Source: Cristatella mucedo (taxonomy: Eukaryota > Bryozoa > Phylactolaemata > Cristatellidae). From it: a stretch of DNA of 64,000 nt. A program made the position numbers and the translations under genes. The notes under the pieces were generated by a model, which saw nothing but the letters and a program-made list of their open reading frames with translations, made no database searches and had not been told where the DNA came from. The number at the start of each line of letters is the position of its first letter. Within the stretch, counting starts at the first letter, position 1. Shown here in pieces: positions 1 to 12,412 of this stretch. Location of the stretch: contig WPIO01000172.1 in NCBI GenBank assembly GCA_009760855.2, forward strand, positions 567,001 to 631,000, in the 5' to 3' direction.

Positions 1-63
1 CTAGTACATTGCTGAAGTCTTTTGTTCGGCAGCCTATATCAAAAACGTAATAACAACATAAGT

Positions 64-525
64 AAAAATGATACACTTGATAAGGTGCTGACACATAGCC
101 CACTCTCTTTCTATGCGCTTTATATTTGATGCAATCGAAGCTCAATTGAATGGTTAGTGGCAACATGCTCTATGAATAACAAACATAACATGGTTAGGGG
201 TGGCATGCATTAGTTCAGAATGCAAGTGTGTATAGTGGCACAATGAACAGTGTCAGCACATATAACCACATAAAGGACGAATCACTGGGTCCCACTAGAT
301 GCTGTCCTAAAAACGAGCGTTTTCAAATCTCTGTAAACGTGGTCAAGTCAGGGGATGCTGTGACGTAAGTCATGACTGAGTTTCATTCTTTTGGAGCATG
401 CGAACTAAATGCATGGTCTCCAAAGGATATAAGGTTTTACGAGGTTGTTAAAAAATTAGATTACGAATAGTGGGCCTGTTCGGATGCTAGATGCTTGGCC
501 TGTTGGGGCACAAGATCTGACAGTT
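64..525 (-). mobile_element. LINE-A 3' fragment
   Basis: This is the 3' UTR and last coding part of LINE-A in reverse orientation; the family is described at 40,095-42,108. The left end starts with the reverse complement of the family 3' stem-loop (cacttgataaggtgctga). It continues through the family 3' UTR signatures (aacatggttaggggtg, gtgtcagcaca) and the C-terminal coding block near 410-430. It is broken and diverged, and cannot encode anything. Its 3' end points away from the plus-strand copy at 862-1,955, so the two form a head-to-head pair. Confidence 0.85.
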
Positions 526-861
526 TAAATAGCAAGTGGAGCTTTTGTTTTTTATTTTCTCACTATGAGTACCATGACTCGTTCCTATTTAGACCAATAC
601 AATACAATAGCACACCAATACAATAGTCTGAGTTCCATAGTGCCCAATAGGGTACCAAAGTTATGAACTCGAGATATTTGTAAATGCAATGTTTGTCAGG
701 TCGGTATAGCAGAATTTTTGGTCTTTCTGAACAGACCAGCAAACTTCAACAGCAAGTTCTTACTCATGCTCGGCTCAGCACAACCACTATGTCTCTTGAC
801 GAGCGAGTTTAAAGAACACATGAAGCAGTTAGTGAACGGGCGCTCAGAAAACCCTAACTAA
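526..861. other. Unassigned spacer between two LINE-A pieces
   Basis: The sequence between the inverted LINE-A pieces is AT-rich. It shows only a short reiterated caataca motif near 594-625. No coding or RNA signal is seen. Confidence 0.5.
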
Positions 862-1955
862 ACTCAGTTGTGCATTTGCTCAATCACTCCCAGCCTTCGA
901 GCACCTTAAATTCTCTCAACTCACTAGCTGCATGTATTCCTGACATCCGCACATCGATGGCAGAAAATTTTCTAAAACTATAAGATGATAAAACTAACTT
1001 GCTAGTTATGGGCAAACCCAGTGTAACTCAGAAATTGGAAAGGCTGACGCTTAAAATTGGCTCTGCCAGCATATCGCCTGTTGAATCATCTCAAAATGTA
1101 GGTGTCATGTTCCAAAGCGACCTCTCGTTAGACGACCATATCAGCTCGACAGTCAAATAAGCCTATTTTCAGCTTCATAATATTGCTAAAATTCGGGCTT
1201 GTTTAGATAAGGATACCACGTTTTAGTTGGTCCATGCATTCGTGACATCCCGTCTCAACTTCTGCAACTCACTGCTCACTGGCCTACCAGCATGTGCGAT
1301 CAGGCGATTGCAGCTGGTGCAAAACTCAAGAGCTTTGCTTGTCTGTCGTGAAAGTCGCAGTTGCCACATTACACCACTTTTCGCCGACCTGCACTGGCTA
1401 CCAGTAAAGCAACGGATTGACTTCAACGTTTAGTCGCTCCCTTTTAGGTCACTTCATTCTATGGCTCCAGTCTATCTCTCCGACATACTCCTCCACCAGG
1501 CGAAGCATCGTACCACCCGCTTTTCAGAATCCAACAGTCTAGAAATACCTCGTACACACCTTAAATCCTTTGGAGACCGTGCATTTAGTTCATATGCTCC
1601 CAAAGCCTGGAACTCATTCCCGACCTGAGTAAAAAAAATCCCTTGAGCTGACCACATTTAAAAAGAACTTAAATGCACCCCTATTTTAGGCCAGCATTTA
1701 GTAGGTCCCTGTGATTCGTCCTTAATGTGCTTATGCATGCTGACACTATGCATGCAGCCACTAACCACATTTTTTTGCTGACCCTGTGCATGTCACCCCT
1801 AACCATGTTATTCAGTTTGTTTGTTTATCAAGCATGATGTTACTCACCATTTAATTGCCTTTTCCTTTGCAGCAAATGTAAAGCACCTAAAGAGAGATTG
1901 AGTAATCTGAGGGCGCTTTATCAAGTGCATTACTATTAATATTGTTAGTATTACT
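862..1955 (+). mobile_element. LINE-A, 5'-truncated, RT C-terminus to 3' tail
   Basis: The copy starts just after the position of the RT YADD motif and runs colinearly through the RT thumb, the C-terminal block ([11 protein letters not shown]) and the 3' UTR to a TA-rich tail at about 1,940. Several in-frame stops are visible, for example in the stretches around 1,158 and 1,225. The longest open piece (1,227-1,433) carries the family sequence [20 protein letters not shown]. The 3' stem-loop lies near 1,878-1,920. It is a dead copy. Confidence 0.9.
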
Positions 1956-4520
1956 AAAATATCAATCCTTCCTTAGCTATGTGGAAATAGGATCTATTTC
2001 AGATAATCTGCAGAGAAAAAGCTCGTGTCGCATTCGGTCTGCGAGCGAACGAACTAAACACCTCAAATCGTTTTCCATATCGGATCACTTAGTACGACGA
2101 TGCCGATACCTGCTGGTCGGCTAGCTATGAAAGGGCAATATTTTCGCCGACATTTTGAGTATTTTACTATGGAGCCAGTAAAGCTAGGTGAGTCAAGGTT
2201 TTAAGATTTATTATTGTCATTTTCGTGGTTTTGCCTGTTCTCGGACAGTTCTTTTTTCTTTCCTAGACACAATGGTTACAGCAGTGGATGGAAGGTGCTT
2301 ACGTTTTCCAGGAAAGTGATTCGTTTTGAACTATTTCCCTAAGATTATCATGTTGGACGAGAGTGGCACAGTGCCTAAAGTACATGATATTCTATGACTT
2401 ATTTTATGCAAGTCAGCGAGAATAATTTGCATATTCGACTGAATGATAGCAGAACCCATCGGCTATGATTGCTGTAAATCATAGCTAGCTTGTAAGAAGT
2501 GTTGTTGACACACATGCCTTCCAATTATTGATTTAAAGTTGTATAGCAACTGCAAGCAAATTATAAGACAGAATAAGCCTTAAAGAAGATCAGTTCGAGT
2601 TTTTATTGCAATATATTCAAATCAAAAATTCACATTTACAAAATGTTTTGAAAGAGAAACTCGCTCATCTATGAACTCATGTGAGCATTTTGCCTAACAA
2701 TAATTTGCACTTTAACGTAATGATTCCATGCCTTCCAGGCTGTTGAAAATTGAGAAGGGAACGAAGAGAACTTTTAGAAGAGTCCACATCCAGAAGCTGC
2801 TACTAGCGGAGTGATGGGTGCATACTGAAATAAATGTTCTAGACTTACAGATCAGATTTTTGTGCAATTGCTCCACTTACAATTTTTCCTAGCAAATCTA
2901 ATCTAGTTGGTAATACATAAAATTTACTAGCTGCAGCCTTAATTATCTTATTACTACCTCTTCTGGCCAGCATGTGTAGTGTGGCTGAAAGAAAGCCTAA
3001 TCTGAAATGTATGCTTTCATTGCGACATGAAATGAGTAATTACTACATGAGAGTAAATTTGATAAATTAATAAAATATATGTCGGTTAAAACTACTGGTG
3101 GAGATTTGCCTCGTATAAGTCAAGGTTTACATGTCTCAGCAGAGCTGGATGCTCAAGTGACCTGAAGGCTGTAGTTGCATTTTTAAATAACCCTTTCCTC
3201 CATTAATATCATTCTCTGGTCACAAATCAAACGTAACAAACGGCGTCTACGTACTAACGAACCCAGCGGACGTTCGAGTTGATCCCATGCCAACGTCAGA
3301 ATTATGCAGTGTTGAACTCTGCATCTGGGGTACGTACGTCTATAATTTAATTATCATTTCAAACCGCATATATTTAACACTGCTATAATTGTAACCCTGT
3401 GACTGTGTTATCTTTAGCGAGAATTACTTTGTTTAAGCTGTCAATATTACCCAGTGCTCCTGGCTGTTGACAAGGTTTTGTTAATTGATGGCAGACACGA
3501 TTACAAAGGTTTTCATGAGGGTACCGCCAAAGACTTACTTTTCTTTGTGTGAGCATGCTGGATTCTCAGGATTCCTCAGTGACTCTTCGGTGCTGATTAT
3601 CACGCAGCTAGTTTCAGAAATTGGAATAACTTCATCAACCAACGAAATGCCGCAATAAATGTGTGCGTTTTAGCTATTTTCGAAACCTCTTTCGGTCAAG
3701 AGTTTTTGTGTAGCCAAAATTAGGTGAGTTCCAGGCATTGGCAGAATACAAACAAAAGGTATGGTGTTTAAATTATTTGAGGTTCCTACGATGAAATGAA
3801 AAATTATTAGATTTAGAATTCCGGGGGTACGATTTTTACTCTCATAGAGAAATACATTTAAAAGGTATGCTGGAGTCATAGAATAAACAGACCAGCAACT
3901 GAGCGAAAGGACCTCGAATGCAATGCACTGCTTGTATTCGAGCCCATGCAGGTCGGAAAGAAGAATTTTGACGTGGCATCTACCTCGTTTACGACTAAAA
4001 TATGTCACTGCAGAGTTTCACACGATCCCTGAGGGCCTAATTGCACAAGCCATCTAGCACTCGAACAATGATTTACGGAAGCAAAAACCGGATGTCAAAA
4101 ATCCTTGGACCCATTCAAATGATTAGAAACACAAGTTATTTGCATTTTGCACAAATCTCACACAAAATAGCCAAGGCTAAAAGTGATCTAGTTAAGTAGC
4201 CACTTGTCCAAGCGGCAGCTTATCCGATAAAGAATACAGATGAGGCACGGAAATAAAAAATCTCTGGCTATTTTGAAGAATTAGGTAAATAATATGTCGA
4301 TGGCTATTTGTATAGTTGATTCTTGTTTCAGACGGTGCATTATGCATCCATGCTACTTTGTAAAACGATTCGCATTTTCAAAATCCATCAGAAATGTCAT
4401 AACATGATTGGAAAAGGTGTCTCTAGCTTTCGTAGGAAAACATGAGCATGACGATATCCTGTTTTATTTTTGCATGAGAAGAAACCTGATACACAACAGT
4501 AATAACTATAGTATAAATAA
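1956..4520. other. Unassigned AT-rich region
   Basis: No convincing coding exon, RNA gene or named repeat is seen in about 2.5 kb. A 30-bp stretch at 2,127-2,163 (aaagggcaatatt followed by tcgccgacatttt) recurs at 29,657-29,693, so an ancient repeat remnant may be present. Short open frames such as 3,670-4,008 (minus, 112 codons) have no recognisable domain. Confidence 0.45.
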
Positions 4521-4524
4521 TGAA

Positions 4525-4847
4525 TACAATAATAATAAATTTGATAAAGCCCTTAAGAGAACTCAAATACTTTCTAAGCTCTTTACACATGCAAAGGAAG
4601 CATGTTGCAGACCTTAGTTGTAGCATGCTCGATAAACAATGTAACCATGGATAGTGGTAACATGCACAGGCTAAGTATTCTACTACAGGCAGTAGCTGAA
4701 TTAACTGTCTGATCAAGCATAAGCACACACAGGACGAATAATAGGGACACTCTCAGTGCTGCGATATGTAGGTGTGTAGTTAGTTTCTTCAAAGTATGGT
4801 CAAGTCAAGAGATGTCGTGATGCAATTCGGAACTGACTTCCAGGTTT
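4525..4847 (-). mobile_element. LINE-A 3' fragment, degenerate
   Basis: The left edge has the reverse-complement tail (aataataaatttgataaagc) and stem-loop of LINE-A. The 3' UTR can be followed with several small rearrangements to about 4,847. It then abuts a plus-strand LINE-A copy directly, giving a second head-to-head arrangement. Confidence 0.75.
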
Positions 4848-4849
4848 AG

Positions 4850-5482
4850 GGCAATCAGGAGCTTAGAACTGGTGCAAAACGCTGCAGCTATGCTTGGCTG
4901 TCGTGAGAGTAGCAGTGCCTACATCACATCACTTCTCGCCGACCTGCACTGGCCACCAGTCAAGCAACGGATCGACTTCAAGGTTGCGTTTCTCACAATT
5001 TTGTCCCTTTATGTTTTGGCTCCAGCCTATATCTCTGATCTGCACCCCCAGACCAAGCATAGTACCACCCTTTTTCAGAATCTATCAGTTTACCAATACC
5101 TCTTACAAACTTAAAATTCTTTACAGACCCTGCGTTTAGTTCATAAGCTCCAAAAGCCTGGAACTCACTGCCGACTTGCCTCACCTCATCCCTGGCTTTA
5201 CCACATTTAAAAGAACTTACAAACGCCCCTATTTAGGACAGCAATAAGTGGGTATCGGGGTTTTTTGTGTTTATGCGTGCTGACACTGTACATGCTGCCA
5301 CAAACCAAACTTGCATGCTGACCCTGTGCATGTCACCACTAACTATGTTATACATGTAGTTTACAAGCATGACAGCACTCACTATTCAGTCTCATTTCCC
5401 TTTGCAGCAGATATAAAGCACATAGAAAGAGATCGATTTCTCGAAGGGCGCTTTATCAAGTATATTTTTAGTACTACCCGGC
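4850..5482 (+). mobile_element. LINE-A 3' fragment
   Basis: The copy starts at the 'gcaatcaggagcttagaactggtgc' coding block of LINE-A. It includes the [13 protein letters not shown]-like block (4,950-4,985), the C-terminal block, the 3' UTR and the stem-loop (about 5,415-5,460). The frame is broken after about 80 codons. Confidence 0.85.
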
Positions 5483-5908
5483 AGTGACCGACTGACAGAA
5501 TAATTGCTTTATAAATTATTCATTCCTAGATGCCCTCCACCTTTCTTATGCTAAACTATGGTAAACGAAGAGGCTACTCATACGATACCCTATTCGGGTG
5601 GAACTTTGAGCCGGTAGTCTTTTGCATGATTATTTTGCACTATGAATTCGCCAGTGACATATTATTTTGATGTTCACAGCCCTACAATTTTATGTCACAC
5701 CGACTTAGGCATTAGGATTAGGTTACTTGCTTTTGACCACTCACTGATGGCCACTAAAACTGAACAATATTTTTAAGTTAGTATCAAGGTCACACTACTT
5801 AAGAAATAAGTGTAAATATTTTTTCTTTGTAATTCAAATTAAACGCTTCATTTAAAAGGCTACTTCTGGAGCCAGCCATTAGTCTGCTCCTTGAACAAGA
5901 TGCATAGT
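5483..5908. other. Unassigned spacer
   Basis: AT-rich sequence with no recognised repeat or coding signal. Confidence 0.45.
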
Positions 5909-5909
5909 C

Positions 5910-5960
5910 ATAACATTATAATAATGCACTTGATAAAGCAACCTCAGGGAACTCAATTTC
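5910..5960 (-). mobile_element. LINE-A 3'-tail remnant
   Basis: Only the reverse complement of the terminal ~45 bp (ataatgcacttgataaagc, then cctcagggaactcaat) is present. This is one arm of the family stem-loop and its tail, either an extremely 5'-truncated insertion or a SINE-S tail. Confidence 0.6.
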
Positions 5961-5964
5961 AGTC

Positions 5965-6235
5965 AGAAGTCGATTCACTCAAGGGTCCGTCCTTGGTTCC
6001 TTGCTGTTCTCTATTATGCAAAACCTCCTGGAAAAGTTATGTTGGCATGGGAATAAGATATCGTGGTTTTACCAAGATGCCCAGCTGTATTTGCCATTTA
6101 AACCTTCAGAATCTGCTGCACTAACTGATAAAGAGAATCCCTGCCTTGCCGACATTTGATTCAGGACGTCAGTACATTTCCTGAAACAAAACGACTACAA
6201 AATCTAACTGCTGTTCATATGAACCATGTACTTGT
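5965..6235 (+). mobile_element. LINE-B RT fragment
   Basis: In translation it matches the LINE-B RT palm downstream of motif A: a GPSLVPCCSLL-like block for PQG..LGPLLF, a degraded YADD region near 6,060-6,090 (FYQDAQLY-like), and the KPSESAA block that is also seen at 63,463-63,480. Stops and frameshifts break it. It ends where the next LINE-A copy begins. Confidence 0.75.
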
Positions 6236-6246
6236 GGCTTGGCTAG

Positions 6247-6658
6247 AATAATAATAACAATAATGCACTTGATAAATAGCCCTCAGAGAACTAAATCTCT
6301 CTCTAGGCGCTTTACATTTGCTGCAAAGTGAAATGCAATTGAATTGTGAGTAAAATCATCCTTGACAAACCAACAAAATGAATAATATGGTTAGGGGTGA
6401 CATGCACAGGGTCAGCATGCAAATGTGGTAAGTGGCAGCATGCATAATGTCAGCACGCATAAGCACATCAAGGACGAATCAATGGAACCCACTAAATGCT
6501 GTCCTAAATAGGTGTGTTTTTAAGTTCCTTTTAAATGTGGTCAGGTCAGGGGATGTTCTGACACAAGTCGAGAGGGAGTTCCAGGCTTTGGGAGCATACG
6601 AACTAAATGCATGGTCTCCAAATTATTTAAGGTTTGTACGAGGTATAAGACTTGACTC
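6247..6658 (-). mobile_element. LINE-A 3' fragment, well conserved
   Basis: The left end has ataataataac and the reverse-complement stem-loop (gagaactaaatctctctctaggcgc). The 3' UTR and C-terminal coding block follow in good agreement with the best copies, up to the TRLDS-like block near 6,650. LINE-B pieces flank it on both sides. Confidence 0.88.
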
Positions 6659-6667
6659 GTATAATTT

Positions 6668-6812
6668 ATTAAGTCTGCCGGCTACCGAATGCGTACGTAC
6701 AGCAGCTTAGACTGTGAGTGTGCTATTCAAAACTCTCCTTGATAATACCCACTTAGTCTTTATGACTTCGTGAAGTTACAGATGGAGATACGTTACATTA
6801 TATTACGTTTCG
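6668..6812 (+). mobile_element. LINE-B 3' end with ACATT-type tail
   Basis: It matches the extreme 3' end of LINE-B: ggctaccgaatgcgtac, then ctattcaaaactctcc, ctttatgacttcgtg and the terminal tacattatattac repeat. It may belong to the same insertion as the RT piece at 5,965-6,235, but about 1 kb of intervening LINE-B is missing. Confidence 0.8.
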
Positions 6813-9800
6813 CAGCCATCACCATGTGCTCAAAATGTAGGTGTGGTCTTCCACAAATTCCATATTTTCACCAAATGACATTACCGTCCGAAAAATCCAT
6901 CTATTCTCTCTGCTCAGCGATTAGGGTGCTCGACGAATTTCTAACCGAGGTTGCGGGCTTGAGCTCCGAGGTATATGTGAGTTACCTATATATCAAATGA
7001 GCTCTCTGCAGGCGCAATACAAGTTACTTATATTTTAAATAGTTGGTGTTGACTCTCAGATGTATTTAGGTAATTTCTGTGGAGGGTGTATCATTTCATA
7101 ACAAATTTGAATTGTTCCGTATACTTGCAGCGTCTTGTTGAAGCTAAAGTAGATTAATACTCGCAAATATGTATCCTCCTCTGAACCGTGCATGGTTTAG
7201 TGACATTAACAGGCTGCTTGGAAGGCGAGTAATAAATACTGCATTAGCTTACTGAAGCTATGTCTCACTGGAAAGTACCATCTTTACCGCACAAATCATA
7301 TTACCTTTATGGTTTCGTCTTCACTGTAGGACCATTCGGTCATTAGCCGCCTAAATTTAAGAAAACTTGCAGACAGGGCTAGAAAAAATACCCAGTACTC
7401 TACTTAACAGACGGATGATGTTTACCTGTGCCTCTTATCATCACAGATTCTTGAGATACTTACACTTTAGTTCATCGGCTGGTAAAGCAAAGAGTGCATG
7501 TCAGTGCATGATCGGCCAATATATATATGGAGAAAAGTAGTATTGATTTGGTGCTTTTATCATTTTCGGAAATCTATTTCTCAAGCTTCACTGCAAATCC
7601 TGTCTGTGTGCATCTACATCCGGGGACGATTACGATAGTTTTAATTTTAGAAGCTTTAAGTTCGTATTTGGCACTTGAGAAAAGATTAGGACATTCGGCA
7701 AGAGTTTTTCCTGTAGATTATAGCCGCTTTGATGCAATTTCGAAATGGCCGGCCAATTAAAATAATTTTGAGTGTATTAAATTTATAGGAAAGGATACAA
7801 AAACTAGCGTGGTTTTTGCCATGAATACTTGAAGTCAAAATTGAAGCACTCAATCTCAACACTGATATTTTCAATGATCCATTCTCTTTTAATCAATATG
7901 AGTTCCTCGGATGTCTTTCAAATATGATCGGCGAGTTGCTAACAAAATCACATCAAAAGTCAGCAGTTCTAACGTTCACGTTAGAGACTTAGCTAAAGTT
8001 AGCACTTATTTAGATATGTAATCAAATTTCAGTTGATATTTCCATCTGCATCCAGCCTTCAAGACTTTTCCTCGTGCCAATGTTTATGTTTGTCAAGAAA
8101 AATAATTAAGTCTACTAAACATTTTTACATCTAGGCTTCTCTGCTAGTTAAACGTGTGCTGCAATGTTAGACTAATTCAAACAAACATCCATGCTGAGGT
8201 GGCTGCAAAACCTCAACCTTATGGATTTTTCCGAACTGTCAATGAATAAAATTATTATTTTAAATTATTGAGAAAGACCAAAAAAGGCAGTCAACTTGTA
8301 ATACCGCTTATTTTTTAGTGTTACAATAAAAAATAAGAGCGACATTATAAAATAGGAGTAAGGTCTCCTATCAAATCTTTAGTCCTACTGGTGAGGGCCA
8401 GAGCCAAGATATTCAGCTAGAGGGACAAGGCTATAAGCAATTTGCTGTTAAACGAAAGATTCGTATAATTATAATGAAGGCTGCAATCACACATTTTATT
8501 AAACACAAAGTCGGCTTGTGTAAACAATTAGCATTCCGAAATAATGCGATCGTGGCATAGTCAGGAGCTATTTAAATAGAGAGCGGCCTCTATTGCACCT
8601 TAGCACTTGAAAAACCAAGTCAAATTAACAGCTAAGTTTGTATAACCCTAGAAGAAAATTACACAACTACCACATCGGCTTATCGTGGGAAATATAAGAT
8701 CTCTTACCGTATGCCTTGAATTTGTAATCCGGGCGTTAACATTGAGCACTTTATAGCATTTACGAGCCTTATTATCCCTTCCCGAGCGATTGATTCAATG
8801 CCGATCGTATGCTACAGGAATTTTTTACGAGGCATTTCGTGTCATTCCAGCTTTTTCGACTGAGTAGCTTGTGTTCAAGCTGCGAACCACTGTTGCTTCG
8901 TATCATCGATTATGGCTGATCGTGCGATACTGCTGTTCGGTCGTGTCCTAATTAATCTTATTTTTTTAGTTTCATTTTAGCGATCGTGCATTGGGAGAAC
9001 TATCTGAGTTTTGCAAGAGCGATATCTCGGCAGAGTGTGTGTGTCAATGGCAATCAATGGCAAGCTAGTTGGGCTTTATGCACATACTCCTCCGACTGTG
9101 TAGTAGCACATGCTAAGGCTCTTAATACTATCAATAAAATTATACTTTACTTGATCAGCCAGGAAAGCGATGACAATCCAGCGATAATTATTGGAAAACG
9201 TCAGTTTGTAAATACCTTCTGGAAGTCAAGAAATTGCCTTCAACATTAAGACACCCTAATACATCTCAATTTACAGAAATAATGCTATCATCATATTGGT
9301 TGCTCACTTCTTACTCTTTTGGCTTTGCCACGGTAACTTGAGGAGACTTTCAATGCACGTTATTAAATGTGTCACCGTCTCAATTTAGAGCCGTAGCAGA
9401 GTTCTTCATCATTTAAAACTTTATGTGCATACGGCGAAGAAGAACTTTCTAGCTGTTGACGATAGGAGGCTCTCAATGGTTATCACTCCCATGCACAAAA
9501 ACTGTCCACTCTCACACTTTGCTTTTTCGTTATGGAATTCGTTATGAAGGGCTTCAGTGTGTGCGACGGACCCACAGGTATTAAAAGCAGTGGTATTTGG
9601 AGCAGCCACCTTGAAATTAATGCAGAAGAGCTATGTCGTTTGATTCTCAGCATGTTTGCCACTTTAAATCGTATTCGATTCCGTTCAAAAGGATTTTCTT
9701 ATTTCCGAAAGCTCAAGTTATTAGTACAGAATATGCAAACTGGAGAAGAGGTGAGATCTTTTACATAGTGATTAAGAATCAATAAAAGCTTTTCCCCCAA

Positions 9801-10238
9801 TTATGCCATGTCAATTATCACTTGTTCGACTAGACCTTTACCATTGCAGCTTTAGAATGATAAACCATTCATGGATAAGTTCTTAAGACATTCTTAAAAG
9901 CAGAGGCGATTCCACCAACATGTAGTAACCGGCAAGAGAAATTTTCACTTTTGTAATCTAGATTCGATGAGTTCAACACCGTTTTTTCGGCAGGTCAAAG
10001 TATCCCATTAAATAATCATGATCACATTGTAGTATTAGTTTTGGAGTTCAAACATCTAAAGTTTTATAGCTGTCGTCAAATTCACCGTCAGTTAATATTG
10101 ACATGGTGATGGTCAACATATTTGCAAGTGCAACCGGTGGCAATGGAGATCCCACCTCGTTACTGTGCAGTGCACATCACATTTCTGAGTTTAGATTTAG
10201 ATATATATTTAATGTGGTGGAAATCGTTTCCCGTTCTA
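6813..10238. other. Unassigned 3.4-kb region, possible weak exons
   Basis: This is the longest stretch without a recognised repeat. Open frames at 8,986-9,249 (plus, 87 codons, preceded by a pyrimidine-rich ttcattttag) and 9,532-9,768 (plus, 78 codons, with gaagag|gtgaga near its end) have splice-like borders. Neither has a known domain, and both lengths are reachable by chance, so no gene is called. Confidence 0.4.
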
Positions 10239-10239
10239 G

Positions 10240-10354
10240 ATAACCCAAAAAAATATCGCCTTTTCCTTAGCCACAAATGTAAAGCCCCTGGAAAGCGATT
10301 AAGTTCTCCGAGGGCGCTTTATCAAGTGCTTTATCATTATTATTATTATTACAG
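10240..10354 (+). mobile_element. LINE-A 3'-terminal remnant
   Basis: The terminal ~110 bp is present: cacaaatgtaaagcccctgg, the stem-loop with ctccgagggcgctttatcaag, and a (TTA)n tail ending at about 10,350. It faces the minus copy that begins at 10,430, so the two 3' ends are about 80 bp apart. Confidence 0.8.
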
Positions 10355-10429
10355 ATGACGTTTGAAAAAAGATAACCACTCAGCAGTTTATTGAGTCATT
10401 CTGTAGGTCTTCGTGGTTTACCTTTATAT

Positions 10430-11917
10430 TATTAATAATAATAATAATACTGCACTAGATAAAGTGTCCACAGAGAGCCTAATCTCTTTCTAGGCGGTTT
10501 GCATTTGCTGCAAAGGGAAACGGACATGAATGGTAAGTAAAATCATGCTTGAATAACAAAAAAAAAGAATAATATAGTTACGGGTGACATGCACAGGGTC
10601 AGCATGTAAATGTTGTTAGTGGCAGCATGCACAATGTCAGCACGCATAAGCACATCAAGGACGAATCACAGGGACTCACTAAATGCTGTCCTAAATAGGT
10701 GTGTTTTTAGGTACCTTTTAAATGTGGTCAGGTCAGGGGATGTTCTGACGCAGGTCGGAAGGGAGTTTCAGGCTTTGGGAGCATATGAACTAAATTCACG
10801 GTCTCCAAAGGATTTAAGGTTTGCACGAAGAATTTGCAGACTGTTGGTTTCCGAAAAGCGGGTAGTACGAAGCTTGGCCTGATGGGGGAGTATATCTAAG
10901 AGATAGTCAGGAGGCAAAGAATGGAGGGACCTAAAAGTGTGGGCAAAAACCTTAAAGTCAATCTGTTGCTTGCGTGGTAGCCAGTGCAGGTCGGCAAGAA
11001 GTGGAGTAATGTGGCAACTGCGAAACTCACGACAGACAAGCCTAGATGCAAAGTTTCGCACCGGCTGCAAGCGCCTGATCGCACATGCTGGTAGGCCAGT
11101 AAGCAGTGAGCTGCAGAAGTCGAGACGGGATGTCACGAATGCATGGACCAGCTTGGACGTGGTGTCCTTATCTAAACAAGTCCGAATTTTTGCAACGTTA
11201 TGAAGCTGAAAATAGGCAGATTTGACTGTGGAGCTGGTATGGTCTCAAACGACAGGTCGCTTTGGAATATGACACCTAGATTTTGAGCTAATTCAACAGG
11301 AGATATGCTGGCAGAACCAATTTTGAGAGACAGCCTTTCCAATAACTTAATCACACTGGGTTCGCCCATAACTAGTAGGTTAGTTTCATCAACGCTTAGT
11401 TTTAGAAAACTTGCTGCAATCCATGTGAGGATGTCATCAATGCATGCAGAAAGTGAGTTGAGAGAATTTGAGGTGTTTGAAGGCTGGGAGGAATCTAAGC
11501 TAAGGTACAACTGAGTGTCATCCGCATAGAAGTGAAAGCCTCGATTGTGCTTGGCAATCACATCAGCAAGAAGGAGAGTATAAACCGTGAAAAGAACCGG
11601 ACCTAGCACGCAGCCCTGGGGTACTCCATATTTCAGAGGTACTTCAGATGATCTTTGTCCATTCAAATCAATACTCTGGAGTCTCCCACTGAGATAGGAC
11701 CTGAACCACTGCAGAGCAGTGCCAATGATGCCCAGACGAGATGAGAGGCGCTCTAGAAGAACTTTGTGATCGATGGTCTCAAAAGCTGCCTAAAGATCGA
11801 GCCAAACAAGCAGTGACACTCTACTCATCTCTGCATTCCTAAGTAGGTCGTTGTATACCCGAAGCAATGCTGACTCTGTGGAGTGATTAGCCCTAAATCC
11901 AGACTGGAACTTACTTT
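10430..11917 (-). mobile_element. LINE-A, 5'-truncated, with readable RT palm
   Basis: The tail (TAATAA)n is at 10,430-10,450, then stem-loop, 3' UTR, C-terminal block and RT. The open piece 11,666-11,172 holds the RT motifs YGVPQGCVLGPVLF and [12 protein letters not shown], with YADD encoded at 11,517-11,528. That piece is one uninterrupted frame of 164 codons, which makes the RT palm here better preserved than in most copies. The next piece (11,136-10,768) is in another frame, so at least one frameshift separates them. Family agreement ends near 11,917, where the sequence no longer matches the copy at 40,095-42,108. Confidence 0.92.
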
Positions 11918-12004
11918 TACGGACCTACTTACACCAGGCCTGCTGTTTGCGGATATAAAAGCCACTACTTTGTAAATCTGTAGTGTTATTGTTCACCTAG
12001 ACCT

Positions 12005-12412
12005 AATAGAAACATCAAATTCTTTGAACGCAGTTCTTATGCTCCCAAATAATGGAACTAACTGCCGCCTTTACTCAGGATATCTACTGACTTAATGAAA
12101 TTTAAAAACAACTCAAAAACGCACCCATTTACGCAGCATTTACTGGGTCACTGTGATTCATTATTTATGCTCTTATGCGGGCTGACACGGTGCATGCTTT
12201 AAATAATATAATAACACTTACTTCTTACTTTCTTACTTACGTTTCTGTTAGTGTAACAGCTAAACTTCAATTCATGTTGTTAATGAGGCATGATACCTTT
12301 CACCGTTTGATCATGTTTCCTTTGCAGCAAAGTAAAGTGCCTAGAAAGAGATTGTGTTTCCCGAGGGCACTTTTCCAGCTAATTACCATTATTGTCATTA
12401 TTATTATGCAGT
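12005..12412 (+). mobile_element. LINE-A 3' fragment, diverged
   Basis: The C-terminal block is recognisable from about 12,020 (agttcttatgctcccaaa). The 3' UTR contains an extra AT-rich insertion near 12,200-12,245. The stem-loop (12,335-12,375) has decayed, and the tail attgtcattattattatg is retained. Confidence 0.75.

Noticed and set aside
4525-5482. Single LINE-A insertion with 5' inversion (twin priming)
   Set aside because: Both outer ends carry 3' tails and stem-loops; twin priming leaves only one tail.
8986-9249. Internal exon with acceptor ttcattttag
   Set aside because: There is no donor before the stop and no recognisable domain; the length is not significant.
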